Assembly: GCF_000348905.1 (NCBI RefSeq)
Contig: NZ_AOFT01000023.1
Coordinates: 1 to 37,927, forward strand
DNA: 37,927 nt
Origin: Bhargavaea cecembensis DSE10
GTDB lineage: Bacteria; Bacillota; Bacilli; Bacillales_A; Planococcaceae
Direction: 5' to 3'
Under the pieces are notes generated by a model. The model did not search any database and was not told where the DNA came from. It saw only the letters and a program-made list of their open reading frames with translations. Within the stretch, counting starts at the first letter, position 1. The number at the start of each line of letters is the position of its first letter. The translations under genes were made by a program, and so were the position numbers. Shown one piece after another: positions 25,393 through 36,021 of the stretch.

Positions 25393-25590
25393 CAGTATTG
25401 CAATTTCCGGAGCCATATTTCAACTTACGAGGTCTTATTGTATTTCCTGCTTCCATATTTCAAATCTGCTCCTCATATTTCAGCTCCGGAAGCCATGCTG
25501 CAAATTAGCCGCCTATATTGTATTTGCCGACTCCATATTGCAACTCTGCGGACCATGCTTCATCCGTGTCCCATATTTCAGCTCACTGGC
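25393..25590. repeat. Degenerate 20-bp tandem repeat array (10 units)
   Basis: Ten head-to-tail units start at 25393, 25413, 25433, 25453, 25473, 25493, 25513, 25533, 25553 and 25571. Nine are 20 bp and one is 18 bp. The first 11 bases are conserved around CCATATTTCAA (variants CCATATTGCAA, CCATGCTTCAT, CCATGCTGCAA, CTATATTGTAT); the other 9 vary. The array fills the space between the yabE terminator and the region upstream of rnmV. A 20-bp period is not a multiple of three, so it is not coding. Function unknown. Confidence 0.85.
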
Positions 25591-25597
25591 CAAGCAG

Positions 25598-25628
25598 ATA
25601 AAAAATCCGCGGCACCTGGCCGCGGATC
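25598..25628 (-). terminator. Terminator after yabE
   Basis: The minus-strand stem ATCCGCGGC pairs with GCCGCGGAT around CAGGT and is followed by TTTTTATC. Confidence 0.92.
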
Positions 25629-25637
25629 CGTTCATCC

Positions 25638-26882
25638 TCAGTTAAGGATCTTGATTTTCACTTTTTTGCGGCCGAAGCTGTAGGCCTGGTCTTTTGTCGG
25701 GACGAAGACGTCGATCTTGTTGCCTTTGATCGCGCCGCCGGTGTCACCTGCGATGGCCGTGCCGTAGCCTTCCACCCAGACTTTGGAGCCGAGCGGGATG
25801 ACGCGCGGGTCAACCGCGATGACTTTTGCGCCCGGGTTGGCCTTCAGGTTGATGCCTGTTGCCGTGATGCCCGAGCAGCCGTTGCAGGATGCCGTGTAGG
25901 CGGTAGCCGTTACATAGAATTCCTTGCCGCCGGACGGTGCCTCATTGCGGGAGGCCGATGCCTGCACGACCTTGCCGGAAGATTTCGAGGCGACTGCCTT
26001 TGCAGGCACAGGGGCTTTTGTACCGACTGCGACCACTTTGTTTACCGGCTTTTTGATCACTTTTTCATTTTGGAGCTTTCGTGTGACTTCCTTGCCGTCT
26101 TCTTTGATGACTTCATACGTGCGTTCCACTTTACCTGCTTCACCGTTTTGGACGACTTTCTCCTTGCCTTTCAGCAGGCTGTTGTCTTTCTTCGTCTGTA
26201 CGGTGAAGTCCGTCGATTCTTCCACTACATCGGTGACCTTTTCTACCCGGACGACCTTGACGCTGGATCCCGGCTTGACGGTTTCATCCAGGCCCTGTTC
26301 CACGCGGTCGTTCTCACCGAGCTTGATGCCCTGCTTGCTTAAAAAGTCAGCGACCGTAGTCGAAGTGGTCCAGACCTTGCTTTCCTGTCCCCCGTCGATC
26401 ATGGCAACTTGATATGCTTTCTCAATATTGACGGTATCCGTTTCACCGAGCTCGCTGCCGCGTGCCGGCGTGATGGCGTCATGTTCATTGAGTTCGATGC
26501 CGGCTTCCGCCAGAAGCGCATCGACATCCTCTTTTGTCGACCAGACTTTGCTTTCTTCTCCGTCTACGCTGATCGTAAACTGTCTGGCTTTTTTCCACTC
26601 GATGGACGCACCGTCCTCGAGTTCCGTATCTTTGGCAGGCGAGAGGTCATCATGTTCGCCCACTGCGATGTCCTGCTCATTCAGCAGTTCGCCGACTGTA
26701 CCCGCATGCGTGCGGAATTCCGTCTGCTCTCCGTCTTCGGATAGGGTGACGTTCTTTTTGGTCCCCTCATAGACTGCGTATGTGATGACGCCCGCGAACA
26801 GCGCGATCGTCAGGATGGACATGATGATCTTCTTGCCTGTCATAAATCTGGGATGCTTGTTTTCCGTGGAATTCATAGACAC
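25638..26882 (-). CDS. yabE: YabE-like cell-wall protein: DUF348 repeats, G5 and 3D domains
   Basis: This Rpf/Stp2-type wall protein is a likely lytic transglycosylase/autolysin. The 414-residue product has one N-terminal membrane segment (about 22-42), then three DUF348 units, each ending in an E(S)KVWSTKEDVDALLAEAGI-like stretch. A G5 domain (about 235-300) follows, then a Lys/Ala/Ser linker and a C-terminal 3D domain with its three aspartates (TAYTASCNGCSGITATG, VDPRVIPLGSKVWVEGYG, AGDTGGAIKGNKIDVF). GTG 26882 is chosen because AGGAGG lies 9 nt upstream; ATG 26876 would be 15 nt away. A strong sigma-A promoter ends just upstream. B. subtilis yabE is also controlled by an antisense RNA; I cannot see one here. 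Confidence 0.92.
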   Translation of the reverse strand: MSMNSTENKHPRFMTGKKIIMSILTIALFAGVITYAVYEGTKKNVTLSEDGEQTEFRTHAGTVGELLNEQDIAVGEHDDLSPAKDTELEDGASIEWKKARQFTISVDGEESKVWSTKEDVDALLAEAGIELNEHDAITPARGSELGETDTVNIEKAYQVAMIDGGQESKVWTTSTTVADFLSKQGIKLGENDRVEQGLDETVKPGSSVKVVRVEKVTDVVEESTDFTVQTKKDNSLLKGKEKVVQNGEAGKVERTYEVIKEDGKEVTRKLQNEKVIKKPVNKVVAVGTKAPVPAKAVASKSSGKVVQASASRNEAPSGGKEFYVTATAYTASCNGCSGITATGINLKANPGAKVIAVDPRVIPLGSKVWVEGYGTAIAGDTGGAIKGNKIDVFVPTKDQAYSFGRKKVKIKILN

Positions 26883-26910
26883 TAAAAAACTCCTCCTTAT
26901 CACCCGAGTG

Positions 26911-26940
26911 ATTATAGCGGCCGGTTTTCCGGATTGTCAA
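26911..26940 (-). promoter_or_regulatory. Sigma-A promoter of yabE
   Basis: Perfect TTGACA (26935-26940), 18 bp, perfect TATAAT (26911-26916) on the minus strand, about 30 bp before the GTG start. The expected transcript start (near 26904) rules out the longer frame beginning at 26903. Confidence 0.85.
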
Positions 26941-26999
26941 CCGAACCGGATTTTTCCTGTGCCGCAGCACGGATGAAGTGTAGGCCGGTTTAGACCCTT

Positions 27000-27773
27000 C
27001 TATTCACGAATCTCAAAAATTTTCATAGCGTTTTCGGTAGTCTTGCGGGCTACTTCCTCAAAAGGAATTTCCTTGAGCTCGGCGATCTGCTCCGCCACGA
27101 GCCGGACGTAGGACGGCTCATTGCGCTTGCCCCGGTACGGGTGAGGCGCAAGATACGGCGCATCGGTCTCGACAAGCAGATGATCAAGCGAGATTTCCTT
27201 AGCGACTTCTTTTGGCTGCCTGGCGTTTTTGAATGTCACCGGCCCGCCGAGGGAGATCATGAAATTCATCTCCACACATTCTTTTGCCGTTTCCGGGCTG
27301 CCGCTGAAGCAGTGCATGATGCCGCCCGTCTCTGCCGCATGTTCTTCTTTGAGGATGCGGACCACATCGCCTGTTGCATCGCGGTTATGGATAATGACCG
27401 GAAGCTTCAGCTTTTTCGCAAGCGCGATTTGCCTGCGGAACAGCTCCTGCTGGACGTCCTTCGGCGATTTGTCCCAATGATAGTCGAGACCGGTCTCGCC
27501 GATGCCGACAACTTTCGGATGTTCGGCTGCTATTTCCTCAATCCATTGGAGATCTTCTTCCGTGCAGTCGACTGCGTCGACCGGATGCCAGCCGATCACC
27601 AGGTAGATGAACGGATACGTTTCTGCAAGCTCGAGCGCGCGCCGGATGGTCGGCCGGTCAAACCCGACGACGACCATTTTTTCGACGCCCGCGTCAAGCG
27701 CACGGCGGATCACCTCATCGACATCCTCCTCGTATTGGTCTGCATTCAAATGCACATGTGTGTCGATCAGCAT
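27000..27773 (-). CDS. tatD: TatD-family metal-dependent DNase (YabD)
   Basis: TatD enzymes are amidohydrolase-fold nucleases with 3'-5' exonuclease activity. The 257-residue product has the metal ligands THVHLN (His6, His8), GIGETGLDYHWD (Glu near 92), IIHNRDA (His near 127), MHCFSGS (His near 153) and ETDAPYLAPHPYRGKRNEP (Asp near 203). ATG 27773 follows GGGAGAG at about 8 nt and gives the family-typical start MLIDTHVHLN; the frame continues to 27833 without similarity. It lies between metG and yabE as in B. subtilis. Confidence 0.96.
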   Translation of the reverse strand: MLIDTHVHLNADQYEEDVDEVIRRALDAGVEKMVVVGFDRPTIRRALELAETYPFIYLVIGWHPVDAVDCTEEDLQWIEEIAAEHPKVVGIGETGLDYHWDKSPKDVQQELFRRQIALAKKLKLPVIIHNRDATGDVVRILKEEHAAETGGIMHCFSGSPETAKECVEMNFMISLGGPVTFKNARQPKEVAKEISLDHLLVETDAPYLAPHPYRGKRNEPSYVRLVAEQIAELKEIPFEEVARKTTENAMKIFEIRE

Positions 27774-27960
27774 GCGTTTCACTCTCCCAATGTATTGTTC
27801 AAGTCTATACATAAATCCTTTTTCAAATTTCACAGTTCTATTACATTTAGATTACAAATTAGATTTAGTTTAATTACAAGGCTCTATTTCGAGACTTCTC
27901 AATTTGTAAGGGAAGTCATGGTAAAAGTCAAAGAAACCGAATCCCGTCATCCAGAAAACG

Positions 27961-27992
27961 GAAAACCGGAGGACAAAAGTCCTCCGGTTTTC
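27961..27992 (-). terminator. Terminator after metG (symmetrical)
   Basis: A perfect 14-bp stem, GAAAACCGGAGGAC / GTCCTCCGGTTTTC, with an AT loop. The A and T runs are symmetrical, so it could act on both strands. Confidence 0.85.
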
Positions 27993-28034
27993 TATCGTTT
28001 CAGGTCATGATGAACGTTGCATATGCGTCCGGAA

Positions 28035-30072
<2,038 letters not shown>

Positions 30073-30234
30073 TGCAGGCAAGCCGGCAGGCCAATTTCCA
30101 GTTAACATTATCCCTGCATTAGTACTTTTTTGAGTGTGTTCTAACAAAACACTTTATTTATTGTCCGAAATGATATAAATTTGACTTAGGCCGGAAAAAT
30201 TATTGTTTTTAATAAAACTTTTCGGCTTTGTAAA
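30073..30234. other. A+T-rich divergent intergenic core between metG and abrB
   Basis: Markedly richer in A+T than its surroundings, with runs such as TTATTTATTG and AATTATTGTTTTTAAT. No gene is seen. AbrB prefers A+T-rich, curved DNA, so autoregulation could act here, but no specific operator can be named. Confidence 0.4.
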
Positions 30235-30263
30235 TTGACGGTATTGGTATTAGTTGGTATGAT
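30235..30263 (+). promoter_or_regulatory. Sigma-A promoter of abrB
   Basis: TTGACG (30235-30240), 17 bp, TATGAT (30258-30263) on the plus strand, about 70 bp before the abrB start. Confidence 0.8.
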
Positions 30264-30281
30264 AGTTTCAGTCAATTAGCT

Positions 30282-30298
30282 TGTCGAATCTTGACGAA
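30282..30298 (+). promoter_or_regulatory. Tandem Spo0A boxes downstream of the abrB promoter
   Basis: TGTCGAA (30282-30288) and TGACGAA (30292-30298) both match the Spo0A box TGNCGAA and are spaced one helical turn apart, just downstream of the expected abrB transcription start. This is the arrangement through which Spo0A~P represses abrB in B. subtilis. Confidence 0.85.
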
Positions 30299-30331
30299 AA
30301 ATAAGATAGAACTCGAAAGGGGCAATACTGG

Positions 30332-30622
30332 ATGAAATCGACGGGTATTGTACGTAAAGTCGATGAACTTGGACGAGTAGTCATTCCGATCGAACTTCGC
30401 CGCACGCTCGGCATCAAGGAAAAAGACGCATTGGAGATCTACGTGGATGACGACAGGATCATCCTTAAAAAATACATGCCAAACATGACTTGCGCCATCA
30501 CAGGCGACGTATCCGATGACAACCTCCGCCTGATCGACGGGAAACTGATCCTCAGCGAAGACGGCGCGAAAAAGCTTGTCGACGAAATTACAGAACGTCT
30601 CGGCCAGAAGCAGCACGTATAA
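30332..30622 (+). CDS. abrB: Transition-state regulator AbrB
   Basis: AbrB represses post-exponential genes (including spoVG in B. subtilis) until Spo0A~P shuts it off. The 96-residue length equals B. subtilis AbrB. The DNA-binding swapped hairpin is at 1-53 (KSTGIVRKVDELGRVVIPIE, RRTLGIKEKDALEIY). The C-terminal multimerisation half contains CAITGDVSDDN. ATG 30332 follows AAAGGGG at 9 nt. It is the only protein gene on the plus strand, divergent from metG. A sigma-A promoter and two Spo0A boxes precede it and a terminator follows, so it is monocistronic. Confidence 0.98.
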   Translation: MKSTGIVRKVDELGRVVIPIELRRTLGIKEKDALEIYVDDDRIILKKYMPNMTCAITGDVSDDNLRLIDGKLILSEDGAKKLVDEITERLGQKQHV

Positions 30623-30639
30623 AAACCAATCTTCCCAGA

Positions 30640-30668
30640 CCGCCCGGAACCATCCGGGCGGTTTTTTG
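30640..30668 (+). terminator. Terminator after abrB
   Basis: A 9-bp stem CCGCCCGGA / TCCGGGCGG with loop ACCA, followed by TTTTTTG on the plus strand. Confidence 0.93.
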
Positions 30669-30735
30669 TTATGCGCAAATTAGAGTTTCTTCATATTAAA
30701 TAGGCGCTTTGCGGAGACAGCCGTTCGACAAAGAA

Positions 30736-30780
30736 AAACAAAAAAAACATCAGACCTTATATCATTCGGCCTGATGTTTG
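30736..30780 (-). terminator. Terminator after rsmI
   Basis: The minus-strand stem AAACATCAGGCC pairs with GGTCTGATGTTT (one wobble) across an 11-base loop and is followed by TTTTTGTTT. It ends the holB-rsmI run, convergent with abrB. Confidence 0.85.
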
Positions 30781-30802
30781 ATTTTGGGTCCGTACCCGTC
30801 CA

Positions 30803-31684
30803 TTATTCAAGATGGTATGCCTGATAAATATCCCGCTTCGGTTCTCCGCGTTCTTTTGCCACGATTTTGATGGCGTCCTTCGGCGGAACGCCTTCCTTCT
30901 CCATAACAGCCTCAACATGCGCCTTCTGCGTCAGTCCGGCCCACCATTCCGACTGTTCCTCGGCACGCTGGACCGCTTCCGCGTCGGCGCCTTCGACAAC
31001 AATGCAGAATTCTCCCTTAAGGTCCGCAGACTCCGCATACTCGACCGCCTCCCGGGCGGTGCCCCTCAGGATTTCCTCAAACTTTTTCGTCAGTTCCCGG
31101 ACAAGTGCGACCTGCCGTTCCGCTCCAAAAGCGGCCTCAAGATCTCGGAGGGACTCCTTTAGACGGTGGGGCGATTCGTAGAAAATCACCGTCTCACCGC
31201 GCACAGCCATTTTTCCGAACAGTTCCCGCCTGTCGTTTTTCTTTCTCGGCGGAAAACCATGGAACAGAAAAGGCTGTGCCGGAAGGCCTGAGGCGATCAG
31301 TGCGGACAGCGCAGCATTGGCACCAGGCACCGGGACGACGGCATAGCCTTCCCCGATTGCCCGGGCAGCAATATCCGCCCCCGGGTCAGAGATGCACGGC
31401 ATGCCCGCATCACTCACAAGGGCCACATCCTCCCCATCGGCCAGCACGGACAAAATCCGGTCCCCGCCTTCTTTCAGATTATGCTCATGATAGCTCAGAA
31501 GCGGCGTATGGATGTCAAAGTGGTTCAGCAGCTTTTTCGTATTGCGCGTATCTTCTGCCGCAATCACCGCTGATTCCTTCAGGATCCGGATCGCCCGGAA
31601 TGTGATATCCTCCAGGTTGCCGATCGGTGTCCCGACAAGATAAAGCTTTCCGCCAGTGTCCTGTACGCTCCGCTGGGATTTCAT
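30803..31684 (-). CDS. rsmI: 16S rRNA 2'-O-ribose C1402 methyltransferase (RsmI)
   Basis: RsmI methylates the ribose of C1402 in the ribosomal decoding centre. The 293-residue product has the tetrapyrrole-methylase-type SAM fold: KLYLVGTPIGNLEDIT (13-28), AEDTRNTKKLLNHF (near 43), ALVSDAGMPCISDPG (near 88), VPGANAALSALIASGL (near 118) and FYESPHRL (near 168). ATG 31684 overlaps the yazA stop in an ATGA. B. subtilis calls it yabC. Confidence 0.97.
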   Translation of the reverse strand: MKSQRSVQDTGGKLYLVGTPIGNLEDITFRAIRILKESAVIAAEDTRNTKKLLNHFDIHTPLLSYHEHNLKEGGDRILSVLADGEDVALVSDAGMPCISDPGADIAARAIGEGYAVVPVPGANAALSALIASGLPAQPFLFHGFPPRKKNDRRELFGKMAVRGETVIFYESPHRLKESLRDLEAAFGAERQVALVRELTKKFEEILRGTAREAVEYAESADLKGEFCIVVEGADAEAVQRAEEQSEWWAGLTQKAHVEAVMEKEGVPPKDAIKIVAKERGEPKRDIYQAYHLE

Positions 31685-31959
31685 GGACGCCCGCCTCCAT
31701 TCCGTTTGATGTAGTCGATCTTATCCGCCCGCCTGAGCTGCTTGAACGCGTACTCGGCGCGCATCGCTTCCTGTTTGGTCCCGAACGGTTCATGGAAAAT
31801 GCACCGGACCGGACGGCGGGGTTTGGTATATTTCGCGCCTTTTCCTTCGTTATGCGCTTTTATCCGGCGCTCCAGGTTGTTCGTATATCCTGCATAGTAT
31901 GTCCCGTCTGCGCACTCGAGCACGTAGAGCACATGCTCCCCCTCATTCGGCCGGTCCAT
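31681..31959 (-). CDS. yazA: GIY-YIG domain protein YazA
   Basis: A 92-residue single-domain GIY-YIG protein of the UPF0213 family. The motif is seen in [20 protein letters not shown] (about 8-27), with the catalytic-type Arg in LERRIKAHN and [13 protein letters not shown] after it. Family members resemble the UvrC nuclease fold, but a physiological substrate is not known. ATG 31959 has GGGAGATG 4-6 nt upstream, inside the yabB end, with a 17-bp overlap with yabB. The frame runs up to 32010 without similarity. Confidence 0.93.
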   Translation of the reverse strand: MDRPNEGEHVLYVLECADGTYYAGYTNNLERRIKAHNEGKGAKYTKPRRPVRCIFHEPFGTKQEAMRAEYAFKQLRRADKIDYIKRNGGGRP

Positions 31960-32695
31960 ACAGCATCTCCCGGACTTCCGGCGTATAGGTCCCGTCATCC
32001 TCATAGACATAAAGCGGCGGAAGAATCTTCAGGTCAGGCCTGCCGTCTTTCGTGCCCTCGATCAGCAGCGTATTGGCATCCCTGCCCTTTTTCGGGTAAA
32101 CGAACCGGATCCGCTTCGGCTCCAGGCGGTGCTGCCTCATCGAGGTGATGATATCGAGCAGGCGGCCCGGCCGGTGGACAAATGCAGCCTTGCCTCCCTG
32201 CTTCAGGAGGGCGCTTGCGTTTTCGACGGCCTGGTCCAGTGTCAGATAAAGCTCATGGCGTGCAATGGCGATTTCCTCCCGCATATTCCGGTCACTCAGC
32301 TCATGCGCCGGGAAGTAGGGCGGATTGCACGTCACCGTATCATGCTTTTCATGCCCGAGGACGTCCGCGATCCCCTTCACATCTGCCGTTATGATGCGGA
32401 TCCTCTCCTCCAGGCCGTTCAGCGCGACACTCCGTTCCGCCATGTCCGACAGCCTCGGCTGGAGCTCGACACCGGTGATTGATGCATTCGACCGCGCACT
32501 CAGGAAAAGGGGGATCGCCCCGTTGCCCGTGCACAGATCAATGATGCTGCCGGATTTTCGGATCGGAACATAGGCGAACTTCGCCAGCAGCACCGCATCC
32601 AGGGAAAATGAAAACACCTGGGGGCTCTGGATGATTTTCAGTCCCTCCGCGAGCAGATCATCCAGCCGTTCATCTTCGTTCAGTTCTATATTCAT
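31943..32695 (-). CDS. yabB: tRNA1(Val) A37 N6-methyltransferase-type protein (YabB)
   Basis: A SAM-dependent N6-adenine methyltransferase of the TrmN6/YfiC family, predicted to act on tRNA1-Val A37 or a similar substrate. The 250-residue product has motif [18 protein letters not shown] (near 55) and the catalytic motif CNPPYFPAH (near 120), the NPPY type used for N6-adenine. ATG 32695 follows GGAGGACAAACCGC. Upstream sequence in the same frame to 32791 covers the yabA terminator and is excluded. Confidence 0.93.
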   Translation of the reverse strand: MNIELNEDERLDDLLAEGLKIIQSPQVFSFSLDAVLLAKFAYVPIRKSGSIIDLCTGNGAIPLFLSARSNASITGVELQPRLSDMAERSVALNGLEERIRIITADVKGIADVLGHEKHDTVTCNPPYFPAHELSDRNMREEIAIARHELYLTLDQAVENASALLKQGGKAAFVHRPGRLLDIITSMRQHRLEPKRIRFVYPKKGRDANTLLIEGTKDGRPDLKILPPLYVYEDDGTYTPEVREMLYGPAE

Positions 32696-32747
32696 GCGGT
32701 TTGTCCTCCGTGAAACGATTTCGGGTCTGCGGGCATCCGCAGCCAAA

Positions 32748-32783
32748 AGAAAAGACCGCATTCCGCTGCAGCGGAACCGGTCA
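32748..32783 (-). terminator. Terminator between yabA and yabB
   Basis: The minus-strand stem GACCG..TCCGC pairs with GCGGA..CGGTC (internal loop of two) around TGCA and is followed by TTTTCTTTT. It begins right at the yabA stop and may attenuate transcription into yabB. Confidence 0.7.
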
Positions 32784-33143
32784 TTATCCATTCTGCTTGT
32801 TCAGGAACGATAGGCAGAACAGGCAGTCCTCGCCCTTCCGCGAACTTCCAAAGTGGACGTTGCAGACGTGAAACCCTTCATTATAAAGGCGGGCGAGGTT
32901 GTCATGTCCTTCCCCGATCTCCGCCGATTTCGGCTGATGTTTTTTCCCGGGCTTCCGGCCTTTGTCCTCCAGCTGCTTCTCGATCTCTTCAAGGCGGTTG
33001 CGGAGATGATGGTTTTCGATCTGGAGTGCATGGTTCTCCTCCATCATCTGCGCGACCGACTCCTTCAGTTCGGCATACTGGCGGTTGGCCGATTCAAGGT
33101 GTTGCCCGAATTCCATGACCTTGTCCAAGAAGTTCCGGTCCAT
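32784..33143 (-). CDS. yabA: Replication initiation control protein YabA
   Basis: YabA bridges DnaA and the DnaN clamp and restrains initiation at oriC. The 119-residue product is the same length as in B. subtilis. An N-terminal leucine-zipper coiled coil (about 1-62, [12 protein letters not shown] then [20 protein letters not shown]) is joined by a Lys/Pro linker to a C-terminal zinc-binding domain. That domain carries [20 protein letters not shown] with the three Cys and a His. ATG 33143 is used; a TTG one codon earlier is possible. It sits near holB, as usual. Confidence 0.95.
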   Translation of the reverse strand: MDRNFLDKVMEFGQHLESANRQYAELKESVAQMMEENHALQIENHHLRNRLEEIEKQLEDKGRKPGKKHQPKSAEIGEGHDNLARLYNEGFHVCNVHFGSSRKGEDCLFCLSFLNKQNG

Positions 33144-33170
33144 CAATGCTCACACCCCATATTGATTGCG

Positions 33171-33943
33171 TCAAACCGATTGCAAGATTTCGTCCAGCGA
33201 GTAATCGATCACTTTCTTCTCACCGGACAGTTCCACCTGCAGCATGCGCTCGAGCAGGTTGAGCCCGACGACTCTGCCGGCACCGTCCGGCGTGGTGATA
33301 CGGGTGCCGACATCCGGCATGAGGCGTTTTGCTTCCTCGTATTCGTCGTTTTCGTACTTCAGGCAGCACATGAGCCGTCCGCAGAGCCCGGAAATCTTGG
33401 ACGGGTTCAGCGACAGGTTCTGATCCTTTGCCATCTTGATCGATACCGGCTCGAAGTCACCGAGGAACGTCGAGCAGCAGAGCATGCGCCCGCAAGGCCC
33501 GATGCCCCCGAGCATCTTCGCCTCGTCCGGAACACCGATGCGAGATCCTTGACGAGATTCCGGAAATCGACACGGCCGTCCGCCGTAAAGTAGAAGATGA
33601 TCTTGTTGCGGTCAAATGTGTATTCAACATCGACCAGCTTCATCTCCAGTCCGTGATCCCCGATCTTCCCGGCCGCGATGTCGAATGTCCGCTTTGCCTC
33701 TTCCTCGTTCTCGCGGACTGAAGCGCGGTCCTGTTCCGTCGCGGGGCGGACGATCATCTTGAGCGGCAGGACGATATCATCTCCGCTCATCTGCCGTGGC
33801 GGAATGACGACCTTGCCGTATTCGACACCGCGTGCCGTTTCGACAATGACGTATTCGCCTTTTTCCAGGCTGTATTCGCCCGGATCAAAATAATATATCT
33901 TACCCGCTTTTTTAAAGCGGACGCCTACTACATTATAGAGCAT
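33171..33943 (-). pseudogene. ricT: RicT (YaaT), frameshifted by an apparent 34-bp deletion
   Basis: RicT, with RicA and RicF, carries [4Fe-4S] clusters and assists RNase Y in mRNA maturation; it also affects biofilm, competence and sporulation. The N-terminal half (from ATG 33943) matches through RVDFRNLVKDLASVF and then leaves frame, ending at 33407 after an unrelated tail. The C-terminal half continues in another frame (VPDEAKMLGGIGPCGRMLCC to 33171), keeping the cluster cysteines (GPCGRMLCCSTFLGDF, GLCGRLMCCLKYEN). At the junction (33530-33539), compared with the known protein, about 11 residues (RTRIELRQ and neighbours) are gone. Full-length RicT would be about 265-275 residues. Ribosomal frameshifting could not restore the lost residues. 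It may be a real mutation or an assembly error. Confidence 0.9.
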
Positions 33944-34937
33944 GTTGACCCTCCTGCATGTTGAGCACCAGTTGTTCCATAAGAAGCGTGCGGTTCATAT
34001 TGCTTTGGAGGTTGCGCTTGGCCTTCAGGATGGCCTCGAGGATCGAAGCGAGCCGGCCGAACGTCAGCCGGAGCGCCATCTCTTCCCATCTGGACTTGTT
34101 GTCCGGATAGGCAAGCGGCGTGGAGAGTCCCGCCTTTACCGCGGAAATGTCGCGGTAGGCGAACAGGAGCAGATCCAGCCCCAATTCGGTCTCTTCCTTC
34201 TCCTTGAAGAGCGGACCCCAGTCCGTCTGGATGAACAGCAGGGCTTCCTGGATACTTTTGTCCGATGCCTCCACCAATTTTATCACTGTCTTACGGGCCT
34301 GTCCAAATTGCTCATCTTCAGATAACGCCAGCGCTTCTTCCGGATCGGCCGTGACCATCGTGACGGTCGACGCCATCGAGCGGGTCACCCCGCCTTCCGT
34401 GACCAATTGCTCCAATACGGCCTCTCTCGGCGGCGGCTGGAGGTGAATCTCCTGGCAGCGGGAACGGATCGTCGGCAGGATGGCCGACGCACGGTCCGTC
34501 AGCAGGATGGCGGTCACTTCCCCTTCCGGCTCCTCGAGGAACTTCAGGAGCGTGTTGGCGGCGGCGATGTTCATCCGGTCCGCCTGGTGGAGAATATAAA
34601 TTTTGCGGCCTTCTTCAAGGCCCGTCTTGTTCAGCTTGTAGATCAGGTCGGATATCTGACCTTTTTTGATGTCCTGTCCGTCCGGGCGGATCTGCGTGAC
34701 GTTCGGATGGTTGTCCTCGCGGATTCTCCGGCAGTTGCGGCATTCGCCGCACGGTTTGCCGTCCATGGGACTAAGGCAGAGAAGCAGCTGGGTGAAAAAG
34801 CGGGCAATCGCTTCTTTCCCTGCACCTTTCACGCCCTCAAACAGGTAGGCGTGTGCGACACGACCGGAAGCCGCGGATCCTCCAAGCAGCGAGACTGCTT
34901 TCGGCTGGCGTTGTATGATGCTGTTATCGGTATCCAC
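33933..34937 (-). CDS. holB: DNA polymerase III delta' subunit (HolB)
   Basis: HolB is the delta' part of the clamp loader that places the sliding clamp on DNA. The 334-residue product has an AAA+ domain: AYLFEGVKGAGKEAIARFF (30-48, a P-loop variant), a four-Cys zinc module in LCLSPMDGKPCGECRNCRRI (near 54-72), LLKFLEEPEG (near 130) and the arginine-finger SRC motif IRSRCQEI (near 160). Translation starts at GTG 34937 behind a GGGGGG stretch. Its end overlaps the ricT start by 11 bp. The yaaR gene that precedes holB in B. subtilis is absent. Confidence 0.96.
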   Translation of the reverse strand: MDTDNSIIQRQPKAVSLLGGSAASGRVAHAYLFEGVKGAGKEAIARFFTQLLLCLSPMDGKPCGECRNCRRIREDNHPNVTQIRPDGQDIKKGQISDLIYKLNKTGLEEGRKIYILHQADRMNIAAANTLLKFLEEPEGEVTAILLTDRASAILPTIRSRCQEIHLQPPPREAVLEQLVTEGGVTRSMASTVTMVTADPEEALALSEDEQFGQARKTVIKLVEASDKSIQEALLFIQTDWGPLFKEKEETELGLDLLLFAYRDISAVKAGLSTPLAYPDNKSRWEEMALRLTFGRLASILEAILKAKRNLQSNMNRTLLMEQLVLNMQEGQHAL

Positions 34938-34959
34938 CGGCGTCCGTCCCCCCTGTTAG

Positions 34960-34989
34960 AAAAATCCCGTGTCCGAAAGTCTCACGGGC
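34960..34989 (-). terminator. Terminator after darA
   Basis: The minus-strand stem CCCGTG pairs with CACGGG across a 10-11-base loop and is followed by ATTTTTC. It is modest but correctly placed between darA and holB. Confidence 0.6.
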
Positions 34990-35007
34990 ACGGGTGGTCA
35001 TCTTGAA

Positions 35008-35385
<378 letters not shown>

Positions 35386-36018
35386 TTACTTCATGCGACT
35401 TTTTATGGCGTTCCAGGCAACTTCGGCGGTTTCCTGGAGACTTCCGGTTGCATCAATCAAGAAGATGCGATCCGGTTCACTTTCTGCAATCCTTAAGTAT
35501 TCATCACGCACTTTTCTGTGGAAATCGAGTCCTTCCGCGTCAAGGCGGTTCACTTCATGTCCCCTGCCTTCGCTGATGCGCCGGATCCCGACTTCGGCCG
35601 GCACATCCAGAAGGATGGTGAGGTCGGGCATCGTGTCTCCGATCGCAAACCGGTTGATGGAGCGGACCTCCCCGGTTCCGATGCCGCGGGCCGCCCCCTG
35701 ATAGGCGATCGAACTGTCAATGAACCGGTCACAGAGGACCACTTTACCGTCTTTAAGTGCAGGGATGATCTTTTCAATAAGATGCTGGCGCCGTGCTGCC
35801 GCATAAAGCAGCGCTTCGGTACGTGCTTCCATTTCTGTGTGATCGTTATCCAGAATGATTTCACGGATTTTCTCGGAAATCCGGATACCTCCGGGCTCAC
35901 GTGTGCGCAGATAGTCGGTGCCCGACTCTTCCAGTCGGCGCTCCAGAATCTCAAGGACGGACGTTTTTCCTGCCCCGTCCGGCCCTTCGAATGTGATAAA
36001 CAAACCATTTTTCTTCAT
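35386..36018 (-). CDS. tmk: Thymidylate kinase
   Basis: Tmk phosphorylates dTMP to dTDP for DNA synthesis. The 210-residue product shows the P-loop FITFEGPDGAGKTSVLEIL (7-25), REPGGIRISEKIRE (near 40), the DRY-type VLCDRFIDSSIAYQG (near 93) and the lid segment RRISEGRGHEVNRLD (near 146). ATG 36018 follows GGAGGCATAATAT, 3 nt after the decarboxylase stop, so it is coupled to yaaO. Confidence 0.97.
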   Translation of the reverse strand: MKKNGLFITFEGPDGAGKTSVLEILERRLEESGTDYLRTREPGGIRISEKIREIILDNDHTEMEARTEALLYAAARRQHLIEKIIPALKDGKVVLCDRFIDSSIAYQGAARGIGTGEVRSINRFAIGDTMPDLTILLDVPAEVGIRRISEGRGHEVNRLDAEGLDFHRKVRDEYLRIAESEPDRIFLIDATGSLQETAEVAWNAIKSRMK

Positions 36019-36021
36019 ATA

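Noticed and set aside
25393-25590. Array considered as a CRISPR
   Set aside because: Units are 20 bp, degenerate and contiguous, with no identical repeats, no unique spacers of about 30 bp, and no cas genes nearby.
33407-33943. RicT frameshift as programmed recoding
   Set aside because: No slippery heptamer is seen, and a shift could not restore the roughly 11 conserved residues that are missing at the join.
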